Source of the DNA: Ginkgo biloba
Taxonomy: Eukaryota > Streptophyta > Ginkgoopsida > Ginkgoales > Ginkgoaceae
NCBI GenBank assembly: GCA_024626585.1
Contig: JANKJI010000001.1
Location: 194,067,896 to 194,081,412 of the forward strand
Length of the DNA: 13,517 nt
Direction: 5' to 3'
The notes below the pieces were generated by a model. It searched no databases. It was not told the DNA's origin and worked only from the letters and a program-made list of their open reading frames with translations. The position numbers and the translations under genes are program-made. Positions 1 to 8,636 of this stretch are shown one piece after another (the first letter of the stretch is position 1; each line of letters starts with the position of its first letter).

Positions 1-1136
1 AAGGAATGTCATAAAAAGTGGGACTTTATAAACCAGTGTTTGTTCCAAATGCACTGTGGACCGAAACCTCCATGGATTTTGTATTAGAGTTGCCAAACAC
101 ATAAAGAGGGAATGATTCAGTGTTTGCGGTTGTTGATAGGTTTTTAAAGATGGTACATTTCATACCTTGCAAGAAGACCAATGATGCAGGAAAGACGATG
201 GAGTTGTTCTTTAGAGAAGTAGTTCAATTGCATGGACTATTGAGGAGTATCACTTCTGACGGGGATAGCAAATTTCTAAGCCATTTCTGGAGAATGTTAT
301 GGAGAAAGTTGGGCATAGAACTTAAATTCAGTTGTGCATGCCATCCCTAGATCGATGGACAAACTGAACCACTGAATAGGTCATTGGGGAATCTGTTGAG
401 AAGTTTGGCAGGAGATAAACCCAGACAATGGCATCAAGTTCTGGCACAAGCCTAATTTTCTTTCAACAACTCAATGAACAGATCGACAAGAATGGCACCA
501 TTTCAGATAGTATATGTTCAATTGCCAAAGAAAATGGTAGACTTAGTTGATATTCCAGTCGGAGAGCGAGTTAGTGATGATGCAGAGACTATGGCAAAGA
601 ATCTGAAGCAAATTCATGAGGAAGTAAAGCAACGTATTTCGGAGAGCAATGCTCAATACAAGATAGCAATAGACCAACATCGAAGGCATAAGGAATTTAA
701 AGTCGGTGACATGATGATAGTTTTTCTTAGAAATGATAGGTTTCTGACAGGTACCTATAACAAGCTCAAGTATAAGAAAATTAGACCATGTTAGATTATC
801 AAGAAAATCAATGAAAACACTTATCAAATAGATTTGTCAATAGACTATGACATTTCTCCCATTTTTAACATCATAGACTTGTATCCATATCCAGGTGATG
901 ACAGACATGAGGAGATGACCATGGTTGATTGGTAAAGATAGATGCCCAAAAAGGAGAAAGAGCGAGTGGAAGTAGTTTTGGATAAAAAGATGGTGAAGAC
1001 CAAAAGGGGAAACTACAATAAGTATCTAGTGAAGTGGGAAGGTTTACCCCATGAGGACAACACATGGATCACTGAAGATGACCTCAGAGGTTTGGATGAG
1101 AAGAAATGGGAAAGCTTTAAAGTTAAGTGTTTGTAG
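1..1136 (+). pseudogene. Ty3/gypsy chromovirus integrase C-terminal part with chromodomain, decayed
   Basis: This is the 3' end of a Ty3/gypsy pol gene, whose integrase inserts element cDNA into host chromatin. The catalytic triad is intact in position: Asp in MDFV (75-77), Asp in TSDGD (258-260) and Glu in GQTE (366-368). The last two are separated by exactly 35 residues (DD35E). A GPY/F-like module follows (about 705-791, RFLTGTYNKLKYKK), then a chromodomain (about 966-1116, YLVKWEGLPHEDNTWI), which in chromoviruses directs integration to modified histones. The N-terminal zinc finger lies outside the window. One frame runs through the whole region with stops at 12, 102, 348, 453, 792, 933 and 939 but no frameshift. 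It ends at TAG 1134-1136, just before the polypurine tract. Family assignment is firm; the exact chromovirus clade is not determined. Confidence 0.93.
966..1116 (+). other. chromodomain at integrase C-terminus
   Basis: About 50 residues in the integrase frame match the chromodomain pattern: VEVVLDKK at the start, a basic stretch, YLVKWEGLP, then EDNTWITEDDL, and a C-terminal helix ending near KKWESF. The aromatic positions Y and W are present. This stretch has no internal stop, unlike the rest of the gene. It marks the element as a chromovirus. Confidence 0.88.
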
Positions 1137-1156
1137 GAGGACCTACATTTTTCTAT

Positions 1157-1169
1157 AAGAAGGGGAGGA
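1157..1169 (+). promoter_or_regulatory. polypurine tract (plus-strand primer) of the chromovirus
   Basis: The purine run AAGAAGGGGAGGA lies 20 nt after the pol stop and directly before a TG that can open the 3' LTR. This is the normal place and composition of a gypsy polypurine tract, which primes second-strand DNA synthesis. Confidence 0.8.
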
Positions 1170-1256
1170 TGATGTGGGAGCATAACGGTAGCACCCTGAC
1201 ATTGTGCATATTTTTTGCCAATGAATGGCAGGGCGACATAAAATTGTCGAATTATG

Positions 1257-1270
1257 TATATATATTTATA
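1257..1270 (+). promoter_or_regulatory. TATA-like element in LTR
   Basis: TATATATATTTATA lies about 85 nt inside the LTR, a plausible core promoter position for LTR transcription. No start site can be seen directly. Confidence 0.4.
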
Positions 1271-1332
1271 TGTATTCTTGCAAACCAACAATATTTTACA
1301 GGAGAGTTGTGTCAGTGGAGGAATTTGTAAAC

Positions 1333-1739
1333 CAACATCGCAGGACGCCAATAGGGGTCGTGCTTGCCAACATTGTCATTAGGGTGATAAAAGGAGAATT
1401 TTTTGCATCAACAAGAAAAGGTGGCTAGTCAACATTGTTGGCATTTTATTATTTTTACAAAATGGCATTCGTGAGAGGATTAGAGGAGAATCCTAACATC
1501 GATAGAGCCCGTCGACATCATTGTGTGGGGGGCAAGCTATCCAAGGGGCTTTGGGAGAGTGGCCAACATCATTGGAAAAGTTACATCGAAGATCAACATC
1601 AGTAGAACTGACAACAACACAGGGAGTGATCGACAATAGTCAAAGAAGAGGAATGAAGGCTTGCATCACCAATAGAGAAAAAAGAGCCCAACACCAACAG
1701 GAAAGAAGAATATGATGTTGACATGAGTTCGTCAACATC
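1333..1739 (+). repeat. scattered CAACATC/CAACATT words in the LTR
   Basis: CAACATC occurs at 1333, 1564, 1594 and 1733, CAACATT at 1368 and 1430, the near-copies TAACATC at 1494 and CGACATC at 1513, and the inverted copy at 1714. Several sit inside a wider (G)(T/C)CAACATC(A/G) context, so the LTR may have grown from short diverged direct repeats or may carry repeated protein-binding sites. Confidence 0.6.
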
Positions 1740-1740
1740 A
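1713..1740. repeat. 10-bp perfect inverted repeat in LTR
   Basis: TGATGTTGAC (1713-1722) and its reverse complement GTCAACATCA (1731-1740) flank an 8-nt spacer. The arms contain the CAACATC word repeated elsewhere in this LTR. It lies 22 nt upstream of the larger hairpin. Confidence 0.85.
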
Positions 1741-1762
1741 ATGGTGAAGAGGCAATATAAAC

Positions 1763-1803
1763 TAACGTTGGTGGGGATGCGACAAGCATCCCCACCAACG
1801 TTA
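1763..1803. repeat. perfect 18-bp hairpin in LTR
   Basis: Positions 1763-1780 are the exact reverse complement of 1786-1803, with a 5-nt GACAA loop. The arm is GC-rich in its centre (GTTGGTGGGGATGC) and is followed within a few bases by a T-rich run. Such a stem would be very stable in the element RNA. Function is unknown; termination, packaging or small-RNA production are possibilities. Confidence 0.95.
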
Positions 1804-1961
1804 AACCTTTTTTATTTTCTCCATGTTGGGCTAGAGTATTTCCTACAAATTTTCTGTAAAACCCCATTAGGCATTGAAAACCTGTTTGAAGCATATTTTT
1901 TCGAATGGTTCAATTAAATATTGTTGAACTTTTATCTTGTCAATTTGTACTATGTTCATTA

Positions 1962-2215
1962 TTACTATGTGGCCTAAGTATTCTTATCCGTGCTTGCCAA
2001 AGGAACACTTCAATCATTTGGCATAAAACTTATTTTCTAATATAGAGAAAATAATGTCATTGTTTTATGTTTTCTATATTCTAGCATGTATGAGGATGTC
2101 GTCAAAGAAGATTAGGATAAGTTTTCTAAGAAAGACAAAACTTGTTCATTGTGGCTTAGAATGTTGTTCAGACATTGGATAGAAGTGTTGACCCTTACTT
2201 TTTAACAACCTTAGC
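1962..2215 (-). pseudogene. reverse transcriptase catalytic part (FFDD), - strand gypsy
   Basis: This is the second half of the same RT. It has TTF-stop-ATMNK (from the PTTFQATMNK block, Gln codon now TAA), a one-base frameshift, then FFDDILIHAR with the catalytic Asp pair at 2103-2098, ILENKFYAK, LKCSFGK and EYLGHIV near 1980-1962. These are motifs B to E of gypsy RT in order. The coding ends where the + strand LTR ends, which gives the insertion point of the younger element to within a few bases. Confidence 0.85.
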
Positions 2216-2233
2216 ATATTACTAGTACTTGCA

Positions 2234-2560
2234 TGTGGCAAATAATTATCGCCCATCAAATCTTAAATGCATTCAATGCATTTAATGTTGACATATAAGG
2301 ATGATTTGATCAAATTCTCGGTGATAGGTTATTATGATATACTATAAATTATTAAAAATTTGACTGTGGCAAATAATTGGCACTATTTATTTTTTAATTG
2401 GATATAATTTTGTTATAAATGCATTTAGCGTAGATTTGTACAAATTATTTAATCAAGGTATTTCTCAATATTGAATGTATTTGATATATATGGACAAATG
2501 ATATGATCAATTTCCCTTGATGTGCTATTATAAAACATTATATACAATTAAATATTTCAC
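2234..2560. repeat. AT-rich diverged repeat inside RT interruption
   Basis: TGTGGCAAATAATT occurs at 2234-2247 and 2365-2378. Similar follow-on sequence (TTYAATGYATTT, then GAT(A/T)TGATCAA) occurs around 2275-2320 and 2470-2515, with a weaker third copy near 2420-2465. It looks like a degenerate tandem duplication of about 65-130 bp and is not RT-derived. Confidence 0.45.
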
Positions 2561-2624
2561 ATTCTTTTGATAATTTCTATATTGTTTTCTCATTAATGAA
2601 GTGGTGACTAGAGAGACGTGATTT

Positions 2625-2841
2625 TTTTTAAGTATCGAGATAAATTTATATATGAATATGATTTTATATCTATCGTTATCTTTAAATAGATTTTTGGTGG
2701 TGTTGTTGACACGGGTGTGTAATTACTCCCAATATAGTAATATTTAGCACATGGACCTTAGATATATACCCCCAAGATTTGAACCTTGGTTGCATTGGTG
2801 AAAACATCAACTCTATCACTCGAACCACTCAAGGGTACATC
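2625..2841 (-). mobile_element. tRNA-derived SINE inserted in the gypsy RT
   Basis: The head at 2837-2767 (71 nt, - strand) resembles a tRNA gene. TACCCTT and GGGGGTA can pair as a 7-bp acceptor stem (two G-T pairs), TGGTTCGAGTGATAGAG resembles a Pol III A box, and GGTTCAAATCT matches the B box GGTTCRANYC. A tRNA-unrelated body follows, then a short A-run near 2629-2622. TTTAAGTA occurs at 2842-2849 (inside the RT codons) and again at 2627-2634 and may be a target duplication, though an AT-rich 8-mer can recur by chance. The anticodon arm is poor, so it is not a working tRNA. Confidence 0.6.
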
Positions 2842-3212
2842 TTTAAGTAGAATTTGATAATAACTACAGCCAATATCTACTATTTAGTATTGTGTGCCAT
2901 GTACCTCATTTAAAATGGCATATATCCTTGGTACAGAATATTGGTTTGTATTCACATTTTGTTCAAACCACATAACACAAAATCAAATGAACCATCTTCT
3001 CTTTTAGCCAATACTACAAGTATTGCATATGGGCTCTTGCTATGTGTGACTCAGCTTGTGTTTAAACATTGTTGGACAAGCCTTTCCATTTCAAACTTTT
3101 CATGGTAGCTATACCTATATGGGCTTTAAAATAGGTTGCGGCTTGTAGAGTTCCATTTCAATTATATGCTTCATACACCTATTAAGGGGTGGGAATTTAA
3201 TTAGATCTTCAA
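2838..3212 (-). pseudogene. reverse transcriptase N-terminal part, - strand gypsy
   Basis: RT copies element RNA into DNA. Read downwards, this segment gives a PYRYSYHEKFEMERLV stretch, then SKSPYAILVVLAKREDG (the conserved SPYASPVVLVKKKDG block), LNKM (from ALNKMT), and at about 2880-2840 SYYQILLKD (from the GYHQIxLKD block). Several codons are stops. The reading is flush with the tRNA-like start of a SINE at 2837, which marks an insertion into the RT. Confidence 0.82.
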
Positions 3213-3334
3213 ACACATGTTTATGGTTTGCTAAGACTTAGATAATATGTTCTTTTATATGTTGGTAATCTCTATAAGGTTGTTGACGTTCTCATTCAAA
3301 ATAATTTGTCATTTGAGATTCCATGGGATATAAT

Positions 3335-3645
3335 CTTGGTACAATAAATCGTCTAATTTACTACTAATGAAATATTTTGTATGGTTTATACCATAGGTAA
3401 ATAACATTTCCAACCATTTAATGACTAATATAGCATCCCACCCTTCTGCTAGTGGAAAAAAAACATAGGAAATTAGAGGTAACTATATACTACCCATAGA
3501 GTTTTTTATTTTTATTTCACCATTGCAAATTAATGTAAGATATCCTAGAATTGATCCACCAATCCTATTTGTTTTACCTACTTTGTATCTATGAAGTTAT
3601 GTTTCTTGAATCTACGAGCACTACCAACTTGGTTTTACAAATAGC
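3335..3645 (-). pseudogene. aspartic protease pseudogene of the - strand gypsy element
   Basis: The retroviral-type aspartic protease cuts the gag-pol polyprotein. The - strand reads KLVVLVDS with the active-site Asp at 3612-3610; the Gly of the family D-S/T-G motif is replaced (DSR). A frameshift follows, after which HNFIDTK is read in another frame, the expected next motif. Near 3440-3404 the strand reads GWDAILVIKWLEML, corresponding to the C-terminal ILGxxWL motif. The loss of the active-site Gly and the frameshift show it is dead. Confidence 0.75.
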
Positions 3646-3689
3646 TCTCTAGAAGTAAGTGTTCTAAAAAAAATATATCATTAAAATTG

Positions 3690-4725
3690 GTTTTTCTCAT
3701 TAACGACCAAGGGATTGTTGACATTATTTTCTTCGTCGTCATTTGTTGCCTCATCTCCATTTAATATGCTTCCCATGGCTTCAAAGGAAAATATAGTTGC
3801 CTACATATCTTGTTGCAAACTTCACATACATTAGCATCCATTTTTCATTGCATTTGTAACAAATGTCGTAAATCTTTCTTTGGCCCCTTTTTCCCTTTTC
3901 TTGGTAGGATAGTTTGTCATTTTGATTCACATTTTCTCGCTATCTAGTACTTCTTGATTGGTTATCCATTTCATATCTATGTCTTTTGTGTGGCATAATG
4001 TGGTGCTCTCTAGTGACAAGGTGGCTTTCTTCTACAAAATTTGTCAAATCCATTAAGTACCATATAGTCGTCACTTTACACTTGCCTGCCTCTGCATTTA
4101 GTTCGAGGCATAGGTTTCTAGCATACAAGTCTACTACATCTCATGATGGAATGTCAATTTTATTGAAAAACACTCGAATTGATATGTTTATTCTTGTACC
4201 ATCATTTTTCCTTGAAGACAAGTAAATTGGTCATTGTAAGGCAAAAGCCCTATTTGCAATTGGCTTTTGTGCAAAAACACTATAAATTATTCGCAACTAT
4301 GTTTGTGGTCAATAATTATTAAACAATTTGGGTGCTCATGTTTAGTGTTGCCTCACATTACATTTAGAGCAAATCTTATTCGGTTCCATTTATTTTTTAC
4401 CTATAAATCTATAGATACAACATCCAACTTTGCTAACCATTCTATTAGTTCCATATTTATCAAATATGTATAATTGAACTTTGACTTGCGCCTTGATTTG
4501 TACTCTTGTTACTCCACTTGTAGATTTTGCACACTCAAAAGACTATACATGGGCTTTTGCATGTAGTTAACTTGTATCATGCCCTTAGATGATGCTATCA
4601 ATTTATGCTCAACTTTCTAAACCAATCATTCTGGTTGACTTGTTTTAATTGCTTCCTTCTTCTTCACTATCAAACTTGGCTTTCAACATTTGTACATCGA
4701 GTTGCAAGTTACCACTTGTTTCCAT
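3690..4725 (-). pseudogene. gag pseudogene of the - strand gypsy element
   Basis: Gag forms the virus-like particle of the element. A start is proposed at 4725 (METSGNLQLDVQ), followed by a Lys/Glu-rich stretch typical of a gag N-terminus. At about 4355-4386 the - strand reads NKIRFALNVM, which matches the gag core motif around N-[KR]-[IV]-x-[FL]-A. A 62-residue open stretch (4128-3940) belongs to the gag C-terminal half. At about 3861-3820 CYKCNEKW is the first half of the zinc knuckle; the following His and Cys are lost. An acidic linker (DEATNDDEENN) follows and leads into the protease. Frames shift several times and stops are frequent. Confidence 0.7.
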
Positions 4726-4950
4726 CTTCTATTCCATCATATTAAAGAGGAATACAAAGTAGAGTTACAATGAAATGAGGGATACAAAATAAGAACATAA
4801 AGGTGAAGTGCAATTTTGACGAAAAAAAAAAAGATCAGTTTCTCTATACAAAGAGTATTTCAAATGTAGAAAGGTGAGGTAATGTGTTTACTTCAGCAGT
4901 GCTCTTGTATATCAAATGAAAATGTCCAAAAAGTTAAATAAATTGATGCT

Positions 4951-5690
4951 TGTAATGACCCTTTTTAGCCCAATTGTAGGCTCCAAATCAAATGCCGAGT
5001 CTCCCACTACGACCACATGAAGACTATAATCAAATTTATCGTTTGTTTGTCTAATTAAGGCCAATTTAAGGGTCCTCCAAGTGACTTTATTAAAACATTT
5101 TTGGCCCCAAAGTTATGTACAAAGAAACATTAGTCTCCCCACTCCTATTAGGGCTTGAGGACCCTTTTGGTTATGATTTCAAGTTCACAACACTTTACAT
5201 TGCTTTCCTATGCCTTGTACTTGAAATTTTATTAGTGGATTTATATTATTTTATCCAACACTATCAGTTCAACCTACTCTTGGGTACTTACCCCATCATT
5301 TCAGCCTAGGGTTGGGTCGTTGAGTCCATACACAAGATTGATTGAATCTGCTTTAGATTGTTTTATGCATCAACACATGAGCCCATATGACTGACCCATT
5401 TGGTTTACATTAGAATTCCTTACGTATTTTCACCTCAATGGATTGTTAAATCAATGCTTTTAAAGGAAGCCTTCTGCGAATTCGTTTTCCTAGTAATGCT
5501 CCTCCACATAAAACATAAAGAACAACATTTTGTATATATTTACAATCTACTCCACGTTTGGATGAGTTACACTCCTGCCATACATTTGAGGATTAAATTC
5601 CATTTTAAAGCCACTATATTCAAAAAACATTCAATTGTTGTTATGCTTTAAAGGCTGTCATATTCAATACACAAACAATTGTCAACATCT
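4951..5690. mobile_element. possible solo LTR
   Basis: TGTAATGACCC at 4951 resembles the opening of several plant gypsy LTRs. The following 700 bp has no coding signal and contains LTR-like non-coding sequence (for example GCCTAGGGTTGGGTCGTTGA near 5306). A matching CA end could lie near 5690 but is not fixed. No primer-binding site or polypurine tract is visible on either side, so it may be a solo LTR or unrelated repeat. Confidence 0.3.
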
Positions 5691-5699
5691 TTTTTGACC

Positions 5700-7260
5700 T
5701 CAACATTATCCTAGCAATAGCTCTCCAATTTTGTGATTGAAATATCTTTGACTATTGCAATGATCTTGTAGTCTCCTGAAAGCATTACGATGTTCACAAC
5801 TTCCACACATTCTGCAATAATCAAACTAAGACAGTGGACCTGTTTGTAAGAGCATGGCTGGAAGCATTCAAAATTAGTACCATTGCAAAGAAATAAACTC
5901 AAATTAGGTTGATGAGAATAAGCATGCACAAGAACACTAGCTACTAGTGAAAAATAAAGATTTATATACTTCGGGAAAAAAAAGAACGATGTACATTATA
6001 ATTCTCTAATGAATGCAAATACTATTAGCATGGGGCAGCAGACAGAACCTAAACTCTTCAACCAACATTGGGAGTACAAGTATACACAATATGGAGCACC
6101 CCTGACACAAAAATCCCTCTGACAGGCTTCACAGAATTTTGCAGAGACATCATCTGATTGTCCCAACTGAAAACACTCATCAATAAACTAAATGAGTTAT
6201 GTTCTTGAACATCGTGATGACATCATCACCAAATTGTGTCATCAAATATTTCCTGGCAGCACTAAGTGTAATCCTGGAAGCACCAATCTTGAGCATAAAT
6301 ATTCAGCCACACTAATACACATGTTCTGCACCTACCCTGCATGTAAACTTTTAAGACAACCCAAACCTCCCAAGGGGAACCAAGATTAACTAAGAAGCAT
6401 CAAGAACTAATTCAGTCCCAGATAGTACTCTGGCAATTAACTTGAAATAATTATAAAACCATGATGCTTTTACTGTAATAATTTCAAATCCAAACAAAGC
6501 TGCTCTTACAATAACATGAACAGAAATGCTAAAGATATATGGCATTCAAAAGCCATTAAAGCTACTGCTTTCAGTATGCTAGTTACTTATCCATGAGTTT
6601 TATCAATGGAACTAATAGGAGCACATTTCACACTTAACGCAAATTCAAAGCATGATAAGTATCAATGTCAATATTATTTTGCAAGCCTTTTCCCCTTGAT
6701 CTATTATTTGGCAAGGAACCTAAAAGCAATAAAAAGGAAACTTGCATAGATTGTAAGCAATTAAGCATTTCCACTGCTAATACCCTCCATAAATTCACCT
6801 GCTAAAATGTCCCGTAAGAACCAAAATCAGACATTACCCATGCAATACACATCATTCAGAAAACAAGAAAAGATGAGTCAGAATTGAGGAATGTGAACTA
6901 ATGAAACTTCAAATCCTGCATCTGAGTATTAAATCACCTTGCTATCTATTACGGAAGGGGGATCTTCATACGTTTTCTGATGTGATGCAGAAAGCAGAGC
7001 ACAAAACTAAACCTCCTCAAAAAGAACCAAAAACTTGTAGTTTACACTCGTATAATACCAAGCTATTAGCTAGACTAGGAATCAGCAAGCAAGATAACGT
7101 TCCAATAAATTAATTCTTAAAAACAATCATGACACAAAGATCAACATTAGCTTATTCACAACACGAGGATCTATCTCAATCTGGAAATTGGGAAGATAAC
7201 TACAAAAGAACTTCACATATACGTTGTATAATCACTTCAAGAACCACTGTTGGTTACAAC
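5700..7260. other. non-coding, T-rich on the - strand; no recognised transposon
   Basis: No protein family, RNA gene or clear repeat is seen. The - strand is T-rich and reads like plant intron or 3' untranslated sequence, in contrast to the neighbouring transposon blocks. One - strand frame (6166 down to a stop near 5995) is open for 56 codons and rich in Cys, after a TTTTCAG acceptor-like site, but it has no recognisable homology. The ORFs at 5929-5711 (-) and 6901-7113 (+) show no known motif. Confidence 0.4.
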
Positions 7261-7703
7261 TCTAAATGTTATCAAAATACAGTGAATTTTAGTTTGCATG
7301 TAAACCAAAAGATCTGATCACCAAAAATAAACATAAAATATGGACCCAAATCCTTTTGCATTATAGTAAAAACACTTTGCAGATAATCGGCAGATGTATA
7401 CAACTGAATGATAGAAACTCTTTCAAGAGACCCACTAAGCGCGTATGAACAATTTACAGGATCAAAGTTGAAACTTTGCAACAAAAGCGTAATCAAACGA
7501 GTCGTTAGATTTGAAATGAGCAATAACAAAGGGTATATATCACAACTCTACTGATAACATTTCTCATTCAAGGCCAATCAGTGAGCTGACCATGCAACAA
7601 TGTTGGTGAAATGTGTATGGGGCATCACAGTGGTGATTCCAATGAAAAGTTCCCACAAGCATGCCCTTTAATGCATAGCAGGAAACGATAAATTAGCAAT
7701 ATT
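7260..7703 (-). other. probable 3' untranslated region of the candidate - strand gene
   Basis: This stretch follows the TGA of the candidate last exon. It is T-rich on the - strand, has no long homologous frame and no transposon signature, and so fits a plant 3' UTR. The end is a guess. No strong AATAAA signal was seen; TGTATTTTGATAA-type sequence near 7285-7265 is a weak candidate. Confidence 0.25.
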
Positions 7704-7785
7704 TCACTTCTCGCCGCTGCCTTGCTGCACAGTCACTATATTAATGTTACAATCCCCACTTTGACATTTGATCCAATCAAATACC
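7704..7785 (-). CDS. candidate last exon of an unrecognised - strand gene
   Basis: Read on the - strand, a good acceptor (pyrimidine-rich CATCTCTTTTATG, then ATGCAG at 7791-7786) is followed by one nucleotide plus 26 open codons and TGA (7706-7704). The peptide begins VFDWIKCQSGDCN and ends VQQGSGEK. It contains CpG-rich codons (GGCAGCGGCGAG), unlike its AT-rich surroundings. The single leading G completes a TGG codon with the TG that ends the candidate upstream exon at 8637, so the phases agree. The CxxxxC pair could be a disulfide or metal site. I do not recognise the family. Main alternative: chance open frame of 27 codons. Confidence 0.42.
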
Positions 7786-8636
7786 CTGCATCACATGCAT
7801 AAAAGAGATGATACACGGTTAAAAACTGGAGTGATTTCTTATTTGAGACGAGCATCCACAGAACCAAATTTTAAACCAATAACTGGCCACATTCAGGATT
7901 TGTCCACAAAATATCAAAAATGCATCTCTATTATAACCAATGAAAACAGGAAAGGTCCTCTAATATGCTCAAGATTCCATCTGGCAATTTTGGTCCTAAC
8001 CTACCATCCACATTCTTCTACAAGCCTTCATATTTGAAATTTCTCATCATGCATTGGAGCCAAAAACAAGGGTTTTCTTGTTAGCATACATTGTTCTTGT
8101 TTCATGTACAAGTATTTCTCTTACTGATGAAATTTCATGGCTCAAGTCTACGACTTAATCTACCCACACCCTCAAAATAATACTTAATGATTCTTCCTTT
8201 AGCCTAACTCTGTTCTTATAATATCTAAAGACTGTTTAGCCTACGCACCCATGGTATTTGGTCAATCACACACTGACTTGTATTTTATCCACAGCATGTT
8301 TAGTAGCACACTCTTTTGGGACCTCAAAAGTTGTAAAACAAGAAACTTCAATACCAAAAAACAGGGAGGTGCACCTACAAAAAAGTTCATAATTTGCATA
8401 TGGGACTCTGCAGACGTACGTTTTTCTTTCACAAAATATGAATTCTGCTAAAATATCCTACCAAGTCATTTTTCTATATATAAATTCCAGGAGTTTTTCT
8501 TATTTGCAGAGGCTGGGCATCCAGCATATATGTGGATGCTGAACAAGGAGGTTGCACATCCAGCCTACGATGGACCACTTCGTATTCCCTTTTATTTCCC
8601 TTTCCTTTTGAGGGATGGGATGGTGGATGCATTTAC
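7786..8636 (-). other. candidate intron, 851 nt
   Basis: It runs from GTAAAT (8636-8631) to ATGCAG (7791-7786) on the - strand. It is T-rich with many stops in all frames and has no known motif. It is typical in length and composition for a plant intron. If retained, translation would stop at once (TAA 8635-8633). Confidence 0.4.

Larger units (their letters stand above)
1170..1958 (+). mobile_element. 3' LTR of the chromovirus (right border approximate)
   Basis: The LTR is taken to start at TGATGTGGG, right after the polypurine tract (TG at 1173 is an alternative). It is taken to end at the CA at 1957-1958, because - strand reverse transcriptase coding of an older element resumes at about 1962. 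It contains a TATA-like stretch, a perfect hairpin and repeated CAACATC-type words. Its pair, the 5' LTR, is outside the window, so neither border nor target duplication can be verified. Length would be about 790 bp. Confidence 0.7.
1962..4725 (-). mobile_element. older Ty3/gypsy element, gag to reverse transcriptase, - strand
   Basis: Reading the - strand from 4725 down gives, in the usual gypsy order, a gag start, gag core motif, zinc-knuckle remnant, acidic linker, aspartic protease and RT. All carry many stops and several frameshifts, so it is much older than the + strand chromovirus. The RT is interrupted by about 620 bp of other repeats. The RT stops at about 1962, where the + strand LTR begins, so RNase H and integrase are expected on the far side of that insertion, outside the window. 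No clear primer-binding site or LTR is seen upstream of gag. Confidence 0.85.

Noticed and set aside
543-827. - strand ORF of 94 codons, and those at 871-1065 and 1013-1351
   Set aside because: All are antisense to the chromovirus integrase and chromodomain frame or its flank.
2767-2837. A functional tRNA gene
   Set aside because: The acceptor stem and B box are good but the anticodon arm does not fold well, and a SINE-like body follows; a tRNA-derived SINE explains it better.
4740-4950. Primer-binding site upstream of the - strand gag
   Set aside because: No stretch similar to a tRNA 3' end complement (such as TGGTATCAGAGC) was found between gag and the LTR-like block, so the block cannot be called this element's 5' LTR.
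8517-8539. 7-bp inverted repeat GCATCCA/TGGATGC
   Set aside because: Short, with a 9-nt loop, and likely by chance in the candidate intron; no associated feature.
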